Of a stretch of 64,000 nt of DNA, positions 53,919 to 64,000 are shown one piece after another. The notes under the pieces were generated by a model. It worked only from the letters and a program-made list of their open reading frames with translations, was not told where the DNA came from and searched no databases. Position numbers and translations under genes: made by a program. The stretch is from assembly GCF_006715305.1 (NCBI RefSeq), contig NZ_VFMY01000001.1, positions 496,001 to 560,000 of the forward strand, read 5' to 3'. How positions within the stretch are numbered: position 1 is the stretch's first letter; the number at the start of each line of letters is the position of its first letter. Source of the DNA: Arthrobacter sp. SLBN-100. Its GTDB lineage: Bacteria; Actinomycetota; Actinomycetes; Actinomycetales; Micrococcaceae.

Positions 53919-54849
53919 TGGGTCGGACGCTCCTTAGATTGGTTCGTGGCAGTCCCATAGTAATCACTTCGCCGAAGACCTCGTCCGGGTCCAGGCGGCG
54001 CAGCTCCTCTGCCAGGCAGTCGCGGAGGCTGCGGCGTGGCAGTGAGATCCGCTGGGCGGGCTGGCCCGGCTGGGTCAGTTCGGCCACGGACAGTCCGGGG
54101 CGGAAGAGCTGGACGTCGCCGCCGGGGCGGGAGAGCCGGACGCGGCGGATGCCGGTCCCTGCCGGGTCCGCCACAATGGTCACCGGTGCTTCGAGGGCAA
54201 GGGTGAGCCACGCTGCGAGGAGGATCGTGCTCGGGGAGTCCGAGGCACCTTCGACCGCGACGGCGTTCACCGGCGAGGAGTCCACTTCATCCAGGGCGGC
54301 AGCGAGCTGGATACGCCAGTTGGTCAGCCGCGTCCAGGCCAGGTCCGTGTCCCCGGCCCGATAGGTTTTGTGGATTCTCTCCAATGCTGCCTGCGGGTCC
54401 GGTTCATTCGCTGAGTCGGTGATCCGGCGGTGGGCGATCCGGCCAATGGAAGTCTCGCATGCGTTTTCCGGGGCACCGTGCGGCCACCAGGCCACGATCG
54501 GCGCGTCCGGCAGCAGCAGCGCGGCCACCAGGGATTCGCTTTCGTGCGCGAGCTGGCCGTAGCCGCGCAGCACGATCACCTCGGAGGCACCCGCGTCACC
54601 GCCGACGCGGATCTGGGCGTCCAGCCGGTCTTCGGCGTCGGCTCCGGCGTCGGCCAGGACGATGATCCGGCAGGGGTGTTCGCGGCTCGCATCGTTGGCG
54701 GCCTCGATCGCTTCTTCCTCAAGCCCTGACTTGGTGACCACCACGAGGGTGAGCACCCGTCCCAAGGCAATCACGCCGCCCTGCTCGCGCAGGGCCATCA
54801 GCTTCTTGGATACGTTCGAGGTGGTGGTGTCCGGCAGGTCTACAATCAT
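53908..54849 (-). CDS. opcA: Glucose-6-phosphate dehydrogenase assembly protein OpcA, 313 aa
   Basis: OpcA activates and assembles glucose-6-phosphate dehydrogenase. The protein starts MIVDLPDTTTSNVSKKLMALREQGG and contains the family stretches RVLTLVVVTKSG and LLLPDAPIVAWWPHGAPENAC. It lies between zwf (four-base ATGA overlap) and pgl (11-base overlap), the usual order in actinobacteria. It has no recognisable catalytic site. Confidence 0.95.
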   Translation of the reverse strand: MIVDLPDTTTSNVSKKLMALREQGGVIALGRVLTLVVVTKSGLEEEAIEAANDASREHPCRIIVLADAGADAEDRLDAQIRVGGDAGASEVIVLRGYGQLAHESESLVAALLLPDAPIVAWWPHGAPENACETSIGRIAHRRITDSANEPDPQAALERIHKTYRAGDTDLAWTRLTNWRIQLAAALDEVDSSPVNAVAVEGASDSPSTILLAAWLTLALEAPVTIVADPAGTGIRRVRLSRPGGDVQLFRPGLSVAELTQPGQPAQRISLPRRSLRDCLAEELRRLDPDEVFGEVITMGLPRTNLRSVRPSER

Positions 54850-56417
54850 GGCCTTCTCCAGGTTCGTCCGTCGCGGGCCAGCAACTCGTCAGCAGAGGCC
54901 GGGCCCCAGCTGCCAGGGGCGTAGGGCTCGGGCTGTTCGTTCAGGTGCTCCCAGTATTCCTCAAACGGGTCGAGGATCTTCCAGGAGAGCTCCACTTCCT
55001 CATGCCTCGGGAAGAGCGGCGGCTCGCCCAGGAGCACGTCCAGGATCAACCGCTCGTAAGCCTCGGGGCTCGATTCGGTGAACGAGTGGCCGTAGCCGAA
55101 GTCCATGGTCACATCGCGGACTTCCATCTGCGTGCCCGGCACCTTCGAGCCGAACCGGATGGTGACGCCCTCGTCGGGCTGGACCCGGATCACCACGGCG
55201 TTCTGGCCGAAGTCATCCTCCCCATGGTCGCGGAACAACAGGTTGGGGGCGCGCTTGAACACCACCGCGATCTCCGTCACGCGCCGGCCAAGGCGCTTGC
55301 CGGCCCTCAGGTAGAACGGCACCCCGGACCAGCGGCGGGTATGGATGTCCACCCGGATCGCGGCGAACGTTTCGGTGGTGGAATCGGCAGGGATGCCCTC
55401 TTCCTCCAGGTAGCCCTGCACCTGTTCGCCGCCCTGCCAGCCACCGGTGAACTGCCCGCGTGCTGAATGCGTGGACAGGTCATCGGGGAGCTTGACGGCG
55501 GCGAGGACCTTTTCCTTCTCCGCGCGCAGGTCATCGGCGTTGAAGGAGATGGGCTCCTCCATCGCGGTCAGGGCCAGCAGCTGGAGCAGGTGGTTCTGGA
55601 TCACGTCGCGGGCAGCGCCCACGCCGTCGTAATACCCTGCCCGGCCACCGGTGCCGATGTCCTCGGCCATCGTGATCTGGACATGGTCCACGTAATTCGC
55701 GTTCCACAACGGCTCGAACAGCTGGTTCGCGAACCGCAGCGCCAGGATGTTCTGGACTGTCTCCTTGCCCAGGTAGTGGTCGATCCGGAACACCGCGTCC
55801 GGCGGGAACACCGACTCGACGATGTCGTTCAGCTTCCGCGCCGACTCAAGGTCGTGCCCGAACGGTTTCTCGATCACCACGCGGCGCCACTTGTCCCCCT
55901 CGGCCTGCGCCAGGCCGTGCTTGGACAACTGCCGGCAGACCTGCTCAAAGGCCTTGGGCGGGATCGACAGGTAAAACGCGTGGTTCCCGCGGGTGCCGCG
56001 GACGTCGTCGAGTTCCTTGATGGTCTCGCCCAGGCGCTCAAAAGCGCCGTCGTCGTCGAACTCGCCCTGCACAAAACGGATGCCCTCGGACAGTTGGTTC
56101 CACACCGCCTCGTCGAACGGGGTGCGCGCGTACGCCTGCACGGAAGCCTTCACCTCAGCGGCGAAATCCTCCTTGTCCCACTCGCGCCGGGCAAAGCCCA
56201 CGAGCGCAAAGCTCGGCGGAAGCAGCCCGCGGTTCGCGAGGTCATAGACAGCCGGCATGAGCTTCTTGCGGGCAAGGTCACCGGTCACCCCGAAGAGCAC
56301 CAGCGACGACGGACCTGCGATCCGGTTCAGGCGGCGGTCCCGGGGGTCCCGGAGCGGATTACGCAGCGGTTTCCCGGGACGCGTCCCGGACGGCCTGCCG
56401 TATTCGGTTTCTGGCAT
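54846..56417 (-). CDS. zwf: Glucose-6-phosphate 1-dehydrogenase, 523 aa
   Basis: The coenzyme-binding motif LVLFGVTGDLARKKLMPAVYDL and the active-site motif RIDHYLGKETVQNI (His as base) are present, with VVIEKPFGHD before it. It makes 6-phosphogluconolactone and NADPH from glucose-6-phosphate. The first 35 residues are basic and rich in Pro and Arg, so the true N-terminus may be shorter. It follows pgi by 15 bases and overlaps opcA by four. Confidence 0.96.
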   Translation of the reverse strand: MPETEYGRPSGTRPGKPLRNPLRDPRDRRLNRIAGPSSLVLFGVTGDLARKKLMPAVYDLANRGLLPPSFALVGFARREWDKEDFAAEVKASVQAYARTPFDEAVWNQLSEGIRFVQGEFDDDGAFERLGETIKELDDVRGTRGNHAFYLSIPPKAFEQVCRQLSKHGLAQAEGDKWRRVVIEKPFGHDLESARKLNDIVESVFPPDAVFRIDHYLGKETVQNILALRFANQLFEPLWNANYVDHVQITMAEDIGTGGRAGYYDGVGAARDVIQNHLLQLLALTAMEEPISFNADDLRAEKEKVLAAVKLPDDLSTHSARGQFTGGWQGGEQVQGYLEEEGIPADSTTETFAAIRVDIHTRRWSGVPFYLRAGKRLGRRVTEIAVVFKRAPNLLFRDHGEDDFGQNAVVIRVQPDEGVTIRFGSKVPGTQMEVRDVTMDFGYGHSFTESSPEAYERLILDVLLGEPPLFPRHEEVELSWKILDPFEEYWEHLNEQPEPYAPGSWGPASADELLARDGRTWRRP

Positions 56418-56432
56418 GGTTGCTTTTGTGCC

Positions 56433-58067
56433 TTAGCTCTCGGTTACGGAGGCTGACCTGGCGGACAGCGCAGCAATGATGTCCTGCAACTGTGCCACAC
56501 CGGCGGCCCGGTCCGTCAGGTGCAGGCGAAGCACGGGACGCCCGTGCTCGCTGAGGACCTGTGCATCACCCGCGGCCTGGGCGGCAATCAGTTTCCCGAA
56601 GGTGAAGGGACGCTCCGGAATGGCAAGGTCTTCGGCTGAAGCAGCGGTGACCTGGAGGAACACGCCGATGGCAGGGCCACCCTTGTGGAATTGCCCTGTG
56701 GAATGCAGGAAGCGCGGTCCCCAGCCAAACGTCACGGGACGGCCTGTGACGGCTGCGAGCTCGTCGCGGACGCCTTCCAGCTGTGCGAACGCCAGGCGGT
56801 CGAAGTAGGCCTGGACACTGAGGTAGCTGTCCGCCTCGAGGGTGTCCAGGAGTGCGCGCACTGCCTCTTCGGCCGTTGCTGCGCTGCCGAGCCAGTCTCC
56901 GCCGCGGACCTCGATGGCACCGTCAACGAAGGCCGCCGCAGTGGGCTCGGGCTGTGCGTCCAGGAGGCCGCGGGCGGCCACCTTGGCAGCCTCAACGTCC
57001 GGCTGGTCGAACGGGTTGATACCCAGCAGGCGTCCGGCCACGGCCGTGGCAAACTCCCACACCATCATCTGGGCGGCCAGTCCGCCGGCGATGGCAACCT
57101 GGTTGTCACCGGGTTCGACGTCGGCATCCGCGGCTACCAGCCGGACCACGAGTACGTCGTCGGCGCCGGAGGTCACCTCGGGTGAGTTGGGACCTGCCAC
57201 CACCGGCAGGATGCCGGTGCCGAGCTTGCCGGTGGACTCGGCGATGAGCTGCTCGGCCCAGTCGGCGAAGCCCACAATGCCCGAACCGTCCTCGGCGATG
57301 ACGATCTTGTTGCGCAGCGGGCTGGTACCGCCGAGCGCTGTTCCCAGTGCAAGGCCGATGTTCTCCGGAGCATCCTCATTGAGGACCTCGGCGGCTTCCT
57401 CGGCCTCGTCCAGGAAAGCCTGGATGTCCACGCCAGCCAGGCCCGACGGCACCAGGCCGAAGGCGGTCAGGGCGGAGAAGCGGCCACCGACGTTGGGGTC
57501 AGCGTTAAAGACGGCCCGGTAACCGGCCTCGCGGGAGGCCTTGTCCAGCGGCGAGCCGGGGTCGGTGACGATGACGATCCGGCTGGCGGCATCGATGCCG
57601 GCGTCGTTGAACGCCTTCTCGAAGACCCTCCGCTGGGAATCAGTCTCAACGGTGGAACCGGACTTGGAGGAGACCACGATCGCGGTCTCTGCCAGCCGGT
57701 CCGCCAGGGCAGCACGGACCTGGTCAGGGTCCGTGCTGTCCAGCACAGTCAGCTCGACGCCGGCGGTGCCGGCGATAACCTCCGGAGCCAGCGAGGATCC
57801 GCCCATGCCGCAAAGCACGATGCGGGTCACACCCTCGGCCCGGAGGGCGTCGCGGAGTTCCAGGATCTCCTTTACCAGCGGCTGGGAGACGGTGGCCGCC
57901 TCGACCCAGCCGAGGCGGATGGCCGACTCGGATTCGGCGTCAGGACCCCACAGCGTGTGATCCTTCGCAAAGATCCGGGTGGCGATCCGGTCCTCCACCA
58001 GGGCGGGAAGGTGCTGTTCAAGTGCCTGCTGCGCGGCACCGGTGGCTTCGTAGCTGAGTGTGCTCAT
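56433..58067 (-). CDS. pgi: Glucose-6-phosphate isomerase, 544 aa
   Basis: The sugar-isomerase fold is recognised by VLCGMGGSSLAPEVIAG and VSSKSGSTVETDSQRRVFEKAF in outline, with a catalytic Glu and Lys region in the C-terminal half (FLHSTGQFHKGGPAIGVFLQ). This is the divergent actinobacterial form found next to tal and zwf rather than the classical long eukaryote-like form. It lies six bases after tal, within the operon. Confidence 0.93.
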   Translation of the reverse strand: MSTLSYEATGAAQQALEQHLPALVEDRIATRIFAKDHTLWGPDAESESAIRLGWVEAATVSQPLVKEILELRDALRAEGVTRIVLCGMGGSSLAPEVIAGTAGVELTVLDSTDPDQVRAALADRLAETAIVVSSKSGSTVETDSQRRVFEKAFNDAGIDAASRIVIVTDPGSPLDKASREAGYRAVFNADPNVGGRFSALTAFGLVPSGLAGVDIQAFLDEAEEAAEVLNEDAPENIGLALGTALGGTSPLRNKIVIAEDGSGIVGFADWAEQLIAESTGKLGTGILPVVAGPNSPEVTSGADDVLVVRLVAADADVEPGDNQVAIAGGLAAQMMVWEFATAVAGRLLGINPFDQPDVEAAKVAARGLLDAQPEPTAAAFVDGAIEVRGGDWLGSAATAEEAVRALLDTLEADSYLSVQAYFDRLAFAQLEGVRDELAAVTGRPVTFGWGPRFLHSTGQFHKGGPAIGVFLQVTAASAEDLAIPERPFTFGKLIAAQAAGDAQVLSEHGRPVLRLHLTDRAAGVAQLQDIIAALSARSASVTES

Positions 58068-58073
58068 TGTCGG

Positions 58074-59189
58074 TCAGGAAGCCTTCCGTGCAGAGGCGAG
58101 GGCGCCCTCGACGTCGCCGAGCAGTTCCTTCCAGCTGGCCACGAACTTGTCCAGGCCTTCGGATTCGAGGATGGCGACGACCTCGTTGTAGGAGATGCCC
58201 AGCTTTTCAAGCGCGTCCAGGGTTGCGTTGGCTTCGGCGTACTTGCCGGTGATGGTGTCACCCGTGACCACGCCGTGGTCGAAGGTGGCGTCCAGCGTCT
58301 TCTCGGGCATGGTGTTCACGACGCCGGGAGCAACGAGCTCAGTGACGTAGAGGGTGTCCGGGTACGCCGGGTCCTTCACCCCGGTGGAGGCCCACAGGGG
58401 ACGCTGGGGGAGCGCGCCGGCTTCTGCCAGCAGGGCCCAGCGCTCGGTGGCGAAGAGCTCTTCGTACACCTGGTAGGCCAAGCGGGCGTTGGCCACGCCG
58501 GCCTTGCCCTTGAGGGCCTTGGCCTCGTCGGTGCCGAGGGCGTCCAGGCGCTTGTCGATCTCGGTGTCCACTCGGGAGACGAAGAAGGAAGCCACGGAGT
58601 GGATCTTCGAGAGGTCGTGACCGTTTTCCTTGGCCTGCTCCAGGCCGGCCTGGAAGGCGTTGATGACGGCCCGGTAGCGCTCAAGGGAGAAGATCAGGGT
58701 CACGTTGACGCTGATGCCCTCGGCAAGGGTTGCGGTGATCGCCTCGAGGCCCTCGAGCGTGGCCGGGATCTTGATGTGGACGTTGTCCTTGTTGACCCTC
58801 TTGTACAGGTGCTTGGCTTCGGCGATGGTGCCTGCGGTGTCCCAGGCAAGGCGCGGGTCTACTTCGATGGACACGCGGCCATCCACGCCCTTGGTTGCCG
58901 CTGCCACGGGAGCGAAGAGGTCGCAGGCATCGGCGACGTCGGTGGTGGTGATCTCGAAGATGGTGTCCTCGACGCTGGCGCCTGCTGCTGCCTGCTTTGC
59001 AATGGTGGCGTCGTAGTCGGTGCCGGCGGTGATGGCCGCGTGGAAGATGGACGGGTTGGTGGTCACGCCAACCACGTTCTTCTCTTCAATGAGCTTGCGG
59101 AGAGTGCCGGTTTCCAGGCGTCCGCGGGAAAGGTCATCGAGCCAGATGGATACCCCGGCGTCGGAGAGCTGCTGGGTGGGAGTAGTCAT
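58074..59189 (-). CDS. tal: Transaldolase, 371 aa
   Basis: The Schiff-base lysine lies in [16 protein letters not shown], with [13 protein letters not shown] near the N-terminus and [19 protein letters not shown] in the middle. It moves three-carbon units between sugar phosphates in the non-oxidative branch. At 371 residues it is the long actinobacterial type. It is 26 bases after tkt. Confidence 0.95.
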   Translation of the reverse strand: MTTPTQQLSDAGVSIWLDDLSRGRLETGTLRKLIEEKNVVGVTTNPSIFHAAITAGTDYDATIAKQAAAGASVEDTIFEITTTDVADACDLFAPVAAATKGVDGRVSIEVDPRLAWDTAGTIAEAKHLYKRVNKDNVHIKIPATLEGLEAITATLAEGISVNVTLIFSLERYRAVINAFQAGLEQAKENGHDLSKIHSVASFFVSRVDTEIDKRLDALGTDEAKALKGKAGVANARLAYQVYEELFATERWALLAEAGALPQRPLWASTGVKDPAYPDTLYVTELVAPGVVNTMPEKTLDATFDHGVVTGDTITGKYAEANATLDALEKLGISYNEVVAILESEGLDKFVASWKELLGDVEGALASARKAS

Positions 59190-59215
59190 AGTGTTTATCT
59201 CCTAAAAATCGGGTT

Positions 59216-61342
59216 TCAGGCCTGGAGGCCGGCGAGGGAGTCCTTGGCAGCGGCGGCAACTGCCTCCGCGGTGATGCCGAACTCCTGGAAGAGGCGCTTG
59301 TAGTCGGCGGAAGCGCCGTAGTGCTCGAGGCTGACGGAGCGGCCGGCGTCGCCGACGAACTCCCTCCAGCCCAGGGCAAGTCCTGCTTCTACGGAGACGC
59401 GGGCCTTGACGGCGGCGGGCAGCACGGACTCGCGGTAGGCAGCGTCCTGCTTGTTGAACCACTCGACGCAGGGCATTGATACGACGCGGGCGGCGATCCC
59501 TTCGGCCTGCAGGGCTTCGCGGGCCTGGACGGCCAGCTGGACCTCGGAGCCGGTGCCGATGAGGATCACGTCGGCCGGAACGGTAGCGCCGTCCTTTGAT
59601 GCTTCGGCCAGGACGTACCCGCCCTTGCCGACTCCTGCTACGGAACCGAACGTGTCGCCGTCGGCCTCGCCGTCTCCGCGCTCCCACGTGGGGATGTTCT
59701 GGCGGGTCAGGACGATGCCGGCGGGGTTGCTGTGGTTTTCCAGCATGGTTTTCCAGGCCACGGCCACTTCGTTGGCGTCACCGGGGCGGACCACGTCCAG
59801 GCCCACGATGGCACGCAGCGAGGCGAGCTGTTCCACGGGCTGGTGGGTGGGGCCGTCTTCGCCGAGACCGATGGAGTCGTGCGTCCAGACGTAGAGGGAC
59901 GGGACACCCATCAGCGCGCCGAGCCGGATGGCGGGGCGCTGGTAGTCGCTGAAGATCAGGAACGTGCCGGAGAACGCACGGGTGCGGCCGTGCAGGCTGA
60001 TGCCGTTCACGATTGACGCGGCGGCGTGCTCGCGGATGCCGAAGTGCAGGACGCGCCCGTACGGGTTGCCCTTCCAGGCGTCGGTCTGCTTGGAGGCAGG
60101 CACGAAGGACGGCGAGCCCTCAATAGTCGTGTTGTTGGACTCTGCAAGGTCAGCCGAGCCGCCCCACAGTTCAGGAAGCACCGGGCCCAGCGCGTTGAGG
60201 ACCTTGCCGGAGGCGGCGCGGGTGGAGACGTCCTTGCCGGCGGGGAAGACCGGGAGGGCCGCTTCGAGGTCCTCGGGCAGTTCCTTGGCCTCAATGCGCT
60301 GCAGCAGGGCCGCGCCCTCGGGGTTGGCTGCCTGCCAGGCGTTGAAGGACTCTTCCCATTCCTTGCGGGCGGCAGCACCACGGTCAACGACGGCGCGGGC
60401 GTGGGCGAGGACATCCTGGTCCACGTCGAAGGACTTGGCGGGGTCGAAGCCCAGGACTTCCTTGAGCGCCGCGACTTCCTCTGCACCGAGCGCAGAACCG
60501 TGGATCTTGCCGGTGTTCTGCTTCTTGGGCGCCGGGTAGCCGATAATGGTCCGCAGCGAGACGATGGACGGCTTGGACGTCTCGGCCTTGGCCGCGAGGA
60601 GCGCGGAGTAGAGCTCCTGGACGTCTTCCTTGTATTCGCCGGTCTTGGTCCAGTCCACGCGCTGGACGTGCCAGCCGTAGGCTTCGTAGCGCTTCAGGAC
60701 ATCCTCGGTGAACGCGATGTCGGTGTCGTCCTCGATGGAGATGTGGTTCTCGTCGTAAATCACTACGAGGTTGCCGAGTTCCTGGTGGCCGGCCAGCGAG
60801 GAAGCCTCAGCCGTGACGCCTTCCTGGAGGTCGCCGTCGGATGCGATGACCCAGATGGTGTGGTCAAACGGTGACTCGCCGGCGGGAGCATCGGCGTCGA
60901 ACAGGCCGCGCTGGCGGCGCTGGGAGTAGGCAAAGCCAACGGAGGAGGCGAGGCCCTGGCCCAGCGGGCCGGTGGTGATCTCCACGCCGGCGGTGTGCTT
61001 GTACTCGGGGTGGCCCGGGGTCAGCGAACCCCAGGTGCGCAGCGCCTGAAGGTCCTTCAGTTCCAGGCCGTAGCCGGAGAGGAACAACTGGATGTAAAGG
61101 GTGAGCGAGGTGTGGCCCGGGGACAGGACGAAACGGTCACGGCCCAGCCACTCAGGGTTGCGCGGATCGTGGCGCATCAGCTTCTGGAAGAGAAGGTACG
61201 CGGCCGGCGCCAGGCTCATGGCCGTTCCGGGGTGGCCGTTGCCCACCTTCTCCACGGCGTCTGCGGCCAGGACGCGAATGGTATCCACCGCGCGCTGGTC
61301 CAAGCTGGTCCAAGACAGTTCTTGCTCTTCCAAATGTGGCAC
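59216..61342 (-). CDS. tkt: Transketolase, 708 aa
   Basis: The thiamine diphosphate-binding motif is seen as [32 protein letters not shown] in outline, with the early [20 protein letters not shown] and the pyrimidine-region [18 protein letters not shown] and [20 protein letters not shown]. It transfers two-carbon units between sugar phosphates. I prefer the GTG at 61342 ([11 protein letters not shown]), about 11 bases after a GAGAGGGG site; an ATG at 61444 adds 34 residues that do not look like family sequence, and a TTG at 61333 is a third choice. First gene of the leftward pentose-phosphate operon. Confidence 0.93.
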   Translation of the reverse strand: MPHLEEQELSWTSLDQRAVDTIRVLAADAVEKVGNGHPGTAMSLAPAAYLLFQKLMRHDPRNPEWLGRDRFVLSPGHTSLTLYIQLFLSGYGLELKDLQALRTWGSLTPGHPEYKHTAGVEITTGPLGQGLASSVGFAYSQRRQRGLFDADAPAGESPFDHTIWVIASDGDLQEGVTAEASSLAGHQELGNLVVIYDENHISIEDDTDIAFTEDVLKRYEAYGWHVQRVDWTKTGEYKEDVQELYSALLAAKAETSKPSIVSLRTIIGYPAPKKQNTGKIHGSALGAEEVAALKEVLGFDPAKSFDVDQDVLAHARAVVDRGAAARKEWEESFNAWQAANPEGAALLQRIEAKELPEDLEAALPVFPAGKDVSTRAASGKVLNALGPVLPELWGGSADLAESNNTTIEGSPSFVPASKQTDAWKGNPYGRVLHFGIREHAAASIVNGISLHGRTRAFSGTFLIFSDYQRPAIRLGALMGVPSLYVWTHDSIGLGEDGPTHQPVEQLASLRAIVGLDVVRPGDANEVAVAWKTMLENHSNPAGIVLTRQNIPTWERGDGEADGDTFGSVAGVGKGGYVLAEASKDGATVPADVILIGTGSEVQLAVQAREALQAEGIAARVVSMPCVEWFNKQDAAYRESVLPAAVKARVSVEAGLALGWREFVGDAGRSVSLEHYGASADYKRLFQEFGITAEAVAAAAKDSLAGLQA

Positions 61343-61831
61343 GAAAACCGGGCCCCTCTCTGTGCTGATGGCAGGCGGCACACGGGGTCCGTATGAAGGC
61401 ACGCTGTGTGGCGCCCGTTGCGGTGTGTACCAGCCGTTCACCATCGAAACGTTGATCTTTCACTCAGCCACTGGCCAGTCCCGGAATGCGTTTTCCACTG
61501 CTTCCCTGCTGCGTGCTGATCTGTTGACAGCTTAGCTCTATTCCATTCTCCGGGCGGCCCAAATCTCACCTTGTGGACGCAATTTCCGCTTATATGAACC
61601 CTCCTGAAGTGAGGTTGAGTTAATCTGCTCGAATTGGTGCGGGAGCAATCACCAGCATCAAATACGGGGCAATTGCTGTGCCCTCTTGACGGGCCGTTGG
61701 GAGGGGAGCGGCACGGTATGATATTTGGAGGCCAGCGCCGGGTTGCGGACCTTTTTGGCCGCCCGGCACTCCCGGCCGGTGCGCGGATCACCGAATGATG
61801 GTTCCGCCGGTGCCCGGACGGGCAGGGCCGC
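61343..61831. other. Divergent intergenic region between tkt and ctaB
   Basis: About 490 bases without a credible gene. It has AT-richer stretches near 61530-61720 compared with the flanks. TATGAT at 61717-61722 is a plausible -10 box for ctaB. On the minus strand, TAAGCT near 61531-61536 could be a -10 box for tkt. I see no repeat, tRNA or known RNA element in it. Confidence 0.5.
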
Positions 61832-62830
61832 ATGACAAAGCTGGTTAGCCAGACAGAACTGCCAACAGAACGGGTGACTGCCACCGTGAGCACAACAGAT
61901 ACGCCGCTGAACGCATCCCGGTCAAGCGCCGGGATTGCCCGTAAGGCAAAGGCGTATCTCGCCCTCACCAAGCCCCGCGTGATTGAGCTGCTGCTGGTCA
62001 GCACACTGCCCACCATGATCTACGCCGAGCGCGGCTTTCCTTCCATCGGGCTGATCCTGGCCACCCTGGTGGGCGGTGCCTTCGCGGCCGGCAGCGCCGG
62101 AGCGTTCAACTGCTACATTGACCGGGACATCGACAAGCTGATGCACCGCACCGAGAACCGGCCGCTGGTCACCGGCGAAGTCACCCCGCGTGAAGCCCTG
62201 GTATTCTCGTGGCTCCTGGGTGCGGCCGCCATCGCCATCCTGTGGTTCGGGGCCAACCCCCTGTCCGCCTGGCTCGGCCTCGGCGCTATTTTCTTCTACG
62301 TGGTGATCTACACGATCATCCTCAAGCGGCGCACCGCACAGAACATCGTGTGGGGCGGCGCCGCAGGCTGCTTCCCCGTGCTGATCGCCTGGGCGGCCGT
62401 CACGAACTCGGTGGAATGGCCCGCCGTCATCCTCTTTATGGTGATCTTCCTCTGGACGCCGCCGCACTACTGGCCGCTGTCCATGCGCTACGGCGAGGAC
62501 TACCGCAACGCCAAGGTTCCCATGCTTGGCGCCATCGCCGGAGCCAAGGTGGTTTCCGTACAGGTGGTCCTTTACGCCTGGGCCATGGTGGCCTGCTCGC
62601 TGCTCATGGTTCCCGCCGGCGGGGCCGGCTGGGTCTACACAGTCACAGCCGTTCTGGCCGGGGCCTGGTTCCTCTATGAATCACATTCCCTGTACAACCG
62701 GGCCCAGCGCGAGGACATCTCGGACAAGCGGGCCATGAAGGTTTTCCACGGCTCCATCAGCTACCTCACCCTGCTCTTCATCGCCCTCGCAGTGGATCCG
62801 TTCGTCGGTCCCGCGGTCATCGCCGGCTAA
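61832..62830 (+). CDS. ctaB: Protoheme IX farnesyltransferase (heme O synthase), 332 aa
   Basis: The prenyltransferase motif [21 protein letters not shown] (in outline) with its Asp residues and the second acidic loop [14 protein letters not shown] are clear. About nine transmembrane helices follow a polar N-terminus of about 38 residues. The enzyme adds a farnesyl group to heme b for the terminal oxidase. It is divergent from tkt, a common actinobacterial arrangement. GTG at about 61886 (MSTTDTP) is a possible later start. A repeat element lies 40 bases after the stop. Confidence 0.95.
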   Translation: MTKLVSQTELPTERVTATVSTTDTPLNASRSSAGIARKAKAYLALTKPRVIELLLVSTLPTMIYAERGFPSIGLILATLVGGAFAAGSAGAFNCYIDRDIDKLMHRTENRPLVTGEVTPREALVFSWLLGAAAIAILWFGANPLSAWLGLGAIFFYVVIYTIILKRRTAQNIVWGGAAGCFPVLIAWAAVTNSVEWPAVILFMVIFLWTPPHYWPLSMRYGEDYRNAKVPMLGAIAGAKVVSVQVVLYAWAMVACSLLMVPAGGAGWVYTVTAVLAGAWFLYESHSLYNRAQREDISDKRAMKVFHGSISYLTLLFIALAVDPFVGPAVIAG

Positions 62831-62871
62831 CCGGCACACCGCATTTTCCTGCCGCCCGGATGGGTTTACTC

Positions 62872-62915
62872 GGTGGTTGAGCCTGTCGAGCCGGATTTCG
62901 ACAGGCTTAATCACC
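62872..62915. repeat. Inverted pair of the dispersed repeat seen at 13.7 kb
   Basis: GGTGGTTGAGCCTGTCGA (62872 on) is followed after about five bases by its near-perfect complement TTTCGACAGGCTTAATCACC (62896-62915, two changes). The pair forms a long stem-loop after ctaB and could act as a terminator. Confidence 0.8.
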
Positions 62916-63061
62916 GGCTGTTTTTAACGACCAATCAGCGATAGCTTTTCGCGCCGCCCTGCATGTGACATTTTTGTCATGCTGGTCACTTTTGCTGTCA
63001 GCCTTCATGACTGTCTGGTTACGGTGGAATGGATCCTGCCTCCGCGAGCAAAGGAATAACC

Positions 63062-64000
63062 ATGGCACAGGCGCCTGATCCCTCCACCGTCCCAACTGCT
63101 ATCCACGGCCCGCCCGCATGCGGAAAGGGCCCCAGGAGACTCCGGCGTCCAAGCCTCCTCGGGCATCCCGGCGCCGACATCCCGGCGTCACTGGTGGTAT
63201 TCCTCGTCGCCCTCCCGCTGTCCCTCGGCATAGCCGCAGCGTCCGGTGCGCCCATCATGGCCGGGCTTATCGCCGCCGCCATCGGCGGCCTGGTGGCCGG
63301 CAGCCTGGGCGGCTCCCCGCTCCAGGTCAGCGGACCCGCCGCGGGACTCACCGTCGTCGTGGCCGGGCTGGTGCAGGAGTTCGGCTGGCAGGTGACGTGC
63401 GCGATCACCGCGGCAGCCGGCGTCGTCCAGTTGCTCCTCGGCATCAGCCGCGTGGGGCGCGCCGCGCTGGCCGTCTCGCCCGTGGTGGTGAAGGCGATGC
63501 TGGCCGGCATCGGCATCACCATCATCCTGCAGCAGATCCAGGTGTTGCTGGGCTCCCAACCGGCCGGCTCCGCGCTGGAGAACCTCGGGGCAATGCCCGC
63601 GGCCATCATCAACGTGGAACTGCACGCAGCCCTCCTGGGGCTCACCGTCGTCGTCATCCTGCTCGGCTGGAAGCACCTTCCGGCCGCGGTGCGCCGTGTT
63701 CCGGGGCCGCTGGCCGCTGTCGCAGCCGGCACCGCCCTCTCTGTCGCCTTCGCCCCGGGGGTTGAGCGGATCTCCTTCGAAGGGTCTATTTTCGACGCCG
63801 TGGCGTTGCCGCAGCTGCCCGACGGCAACTGGCGTGCCGTCGCCTTTGCCGCCATCTCCATGGCGCTGATCGCCAGCATTGAATCGCTGCTGTCCGCGGT
63901 GGCCGTTGACAAGATGCACAGCGGGGCGCGCACCAACCTTAATCGGGAGCTTGTGGGCCAGGGGGCGGCCAATATCGTTTCCGGGTTCTTGGGCGGACTG
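63062..64000 (+). CDS. SulP-family inorganic anion transporter, N-terminal 313 residues (cut by the window end)
   Basis: The sequence opens with a basic N-terminus and then PASLVVFLVALPLSLGIAAASGAPIMAGLIAAAIGG in outline, the first helices and signature of SulP (STAS-type) transporters, followed by LGGSPLQVSGPAAGLTVVV and LSAVAVDKM near the cut end. These move sulfate, bicarbonate or similar anions, but the substrate depends on residues beyond the window. The start is the ATG at 63062 with AAAGGA upstream. A C-terminal STAS or carbonic-anhydrase domain cannot be assessed because the gene runs off the end. Confidence 0.88.
   Translation, partial: MAQAPDPSTVPTAIHGPPACGKGPRRLRRPSLLGHPGADIPASLVVFLVALPLSLGIAAASGAPIMAGLIAAAIGGLVAGSLGGSPLQVSGPAAGLTVVVAGLVQEFGWQVTCAITAAAGVVQLLLGISRVGRAALAVSPVVVKAMLAGIGITIILQQIQVLLGSQPAGSALENLGAMPAAIINVELHAALLGLTVVVILLGWKHLPAAVRRVPGPLAAVAAGTALSVAFAPGVERISFEGSIFDAVALPQLPDGNWRAVAFAAISMALIASIESLLSAVAVDKMHSGARTNLNRELVGQGAANIVSGFLGGL

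Noticed and set aside
61686..61722. TTGACG with TATGAT as a complete promoter for ctaB
   Set aside because: The spacing of 25 bases is too long for a normal -35/-10 pair; only the -10 part is kept as a possibility.
63118..63765. Arg/Pro/His-rich 215-residue plus-strand frame
   Set aside because: It is out of frame with the SulP transporter that covers the same bases and has low-complexity shadow composition.

Overview
The window is a 64 kb piece of chromosome from a high-GC Gram-positive bacterium, most likely a member of the Micrococcaceae close to Arthrobacter or Pseudarthrobacter. The evidence is the GC-rich codon use with frequent GTG starts, the actinobacterial markers (RbpA, WhiA, OpcA, Eis-like acetyltransferase, CoaE-GrpB fusion, DUF3516 helicase), the order uvrC-rapZ-yvcK-whiA followed by gap-pgk-tpiA-secG-rbpA facing tkt-tal-pgi-zwf-opcA-pgl, and a short dispersed repeat (GGTTGAGCCTGTCGAAACC) that I associate from memory with Micrococcales. 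The genus is an inference. I see no tRNA, rRNA, insertion sequence, prophage or CRISPR array.

Layout. 1-5.1 kb: end of a flavin reductase, a CBS-domain protein, two unrecognised membrane proteins behind a three-copy promoter repeat, the helicase HrpB and a 51-residue candidate small protein. 5.1-10.2 kb: an alpha/beta hydrolase, a LigD-type polymerase without ligase or Ku nearby, a Sua5/YrdC protein and a KdpD/KdpE-like two-component pair that lacks the usual KdpD N-terminal domain. 10.3-19.7 kb: small enzymes, a PiT phosphate transporter with a co-translated membrane peptide, DNA polymerase I, an Eis-like acetyltransferase. 19.8-27.5 kb: rpsA with a structured leader, coaE, uvrB, and a TerC membrane protein behind a yybP-ykoY manganese riboswitch. 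27.6-38.6 kb: an MFS transporter, an S33 peptidase, a large Ski2-like helicase, a methyltransferase, and a heterodimeric ABC exporter with its own GntR regulator. 38.6-48.2 kb: uvrA, two small enzymes, uvrC-rapZ-yvcK-whiA. 48.3-53.1 kb: superoxide dismutase and the lower glycolytic genes with secG and rbpA. 53.1-61.3 kb: a leftward pentose-phosphate operon. 61.8-64 kb: heme O synthase (ctaB) and the start of a SulP anion transporter.

How the genes work together. The core themes are DNA repair (uvrA, uvrB, uvrC, polA, LigD-polymerase), central carbon metabolism (glycolysis C3 steps facing the pentose-phosphate pathway) and envelope or metal homeostasis. A recurrent promoter layout, TANNNT followed after 6-7 bases by ATG or GTG, precedes about a dozen genes including all three uvr genes and polA, and suggests leaderless transcripts.

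The window is mostly conserved chromosome. I did not find a convincing unknown multi-gene system. The most worthwhile signals are regulatory: the Mn riboswitch, the possible rpsA leader pseudoknot, the repeated TAAGC-type motif near 1 kb, the leaderless promoter set, and the complementary degenerate sites of the ABC heterodimer.
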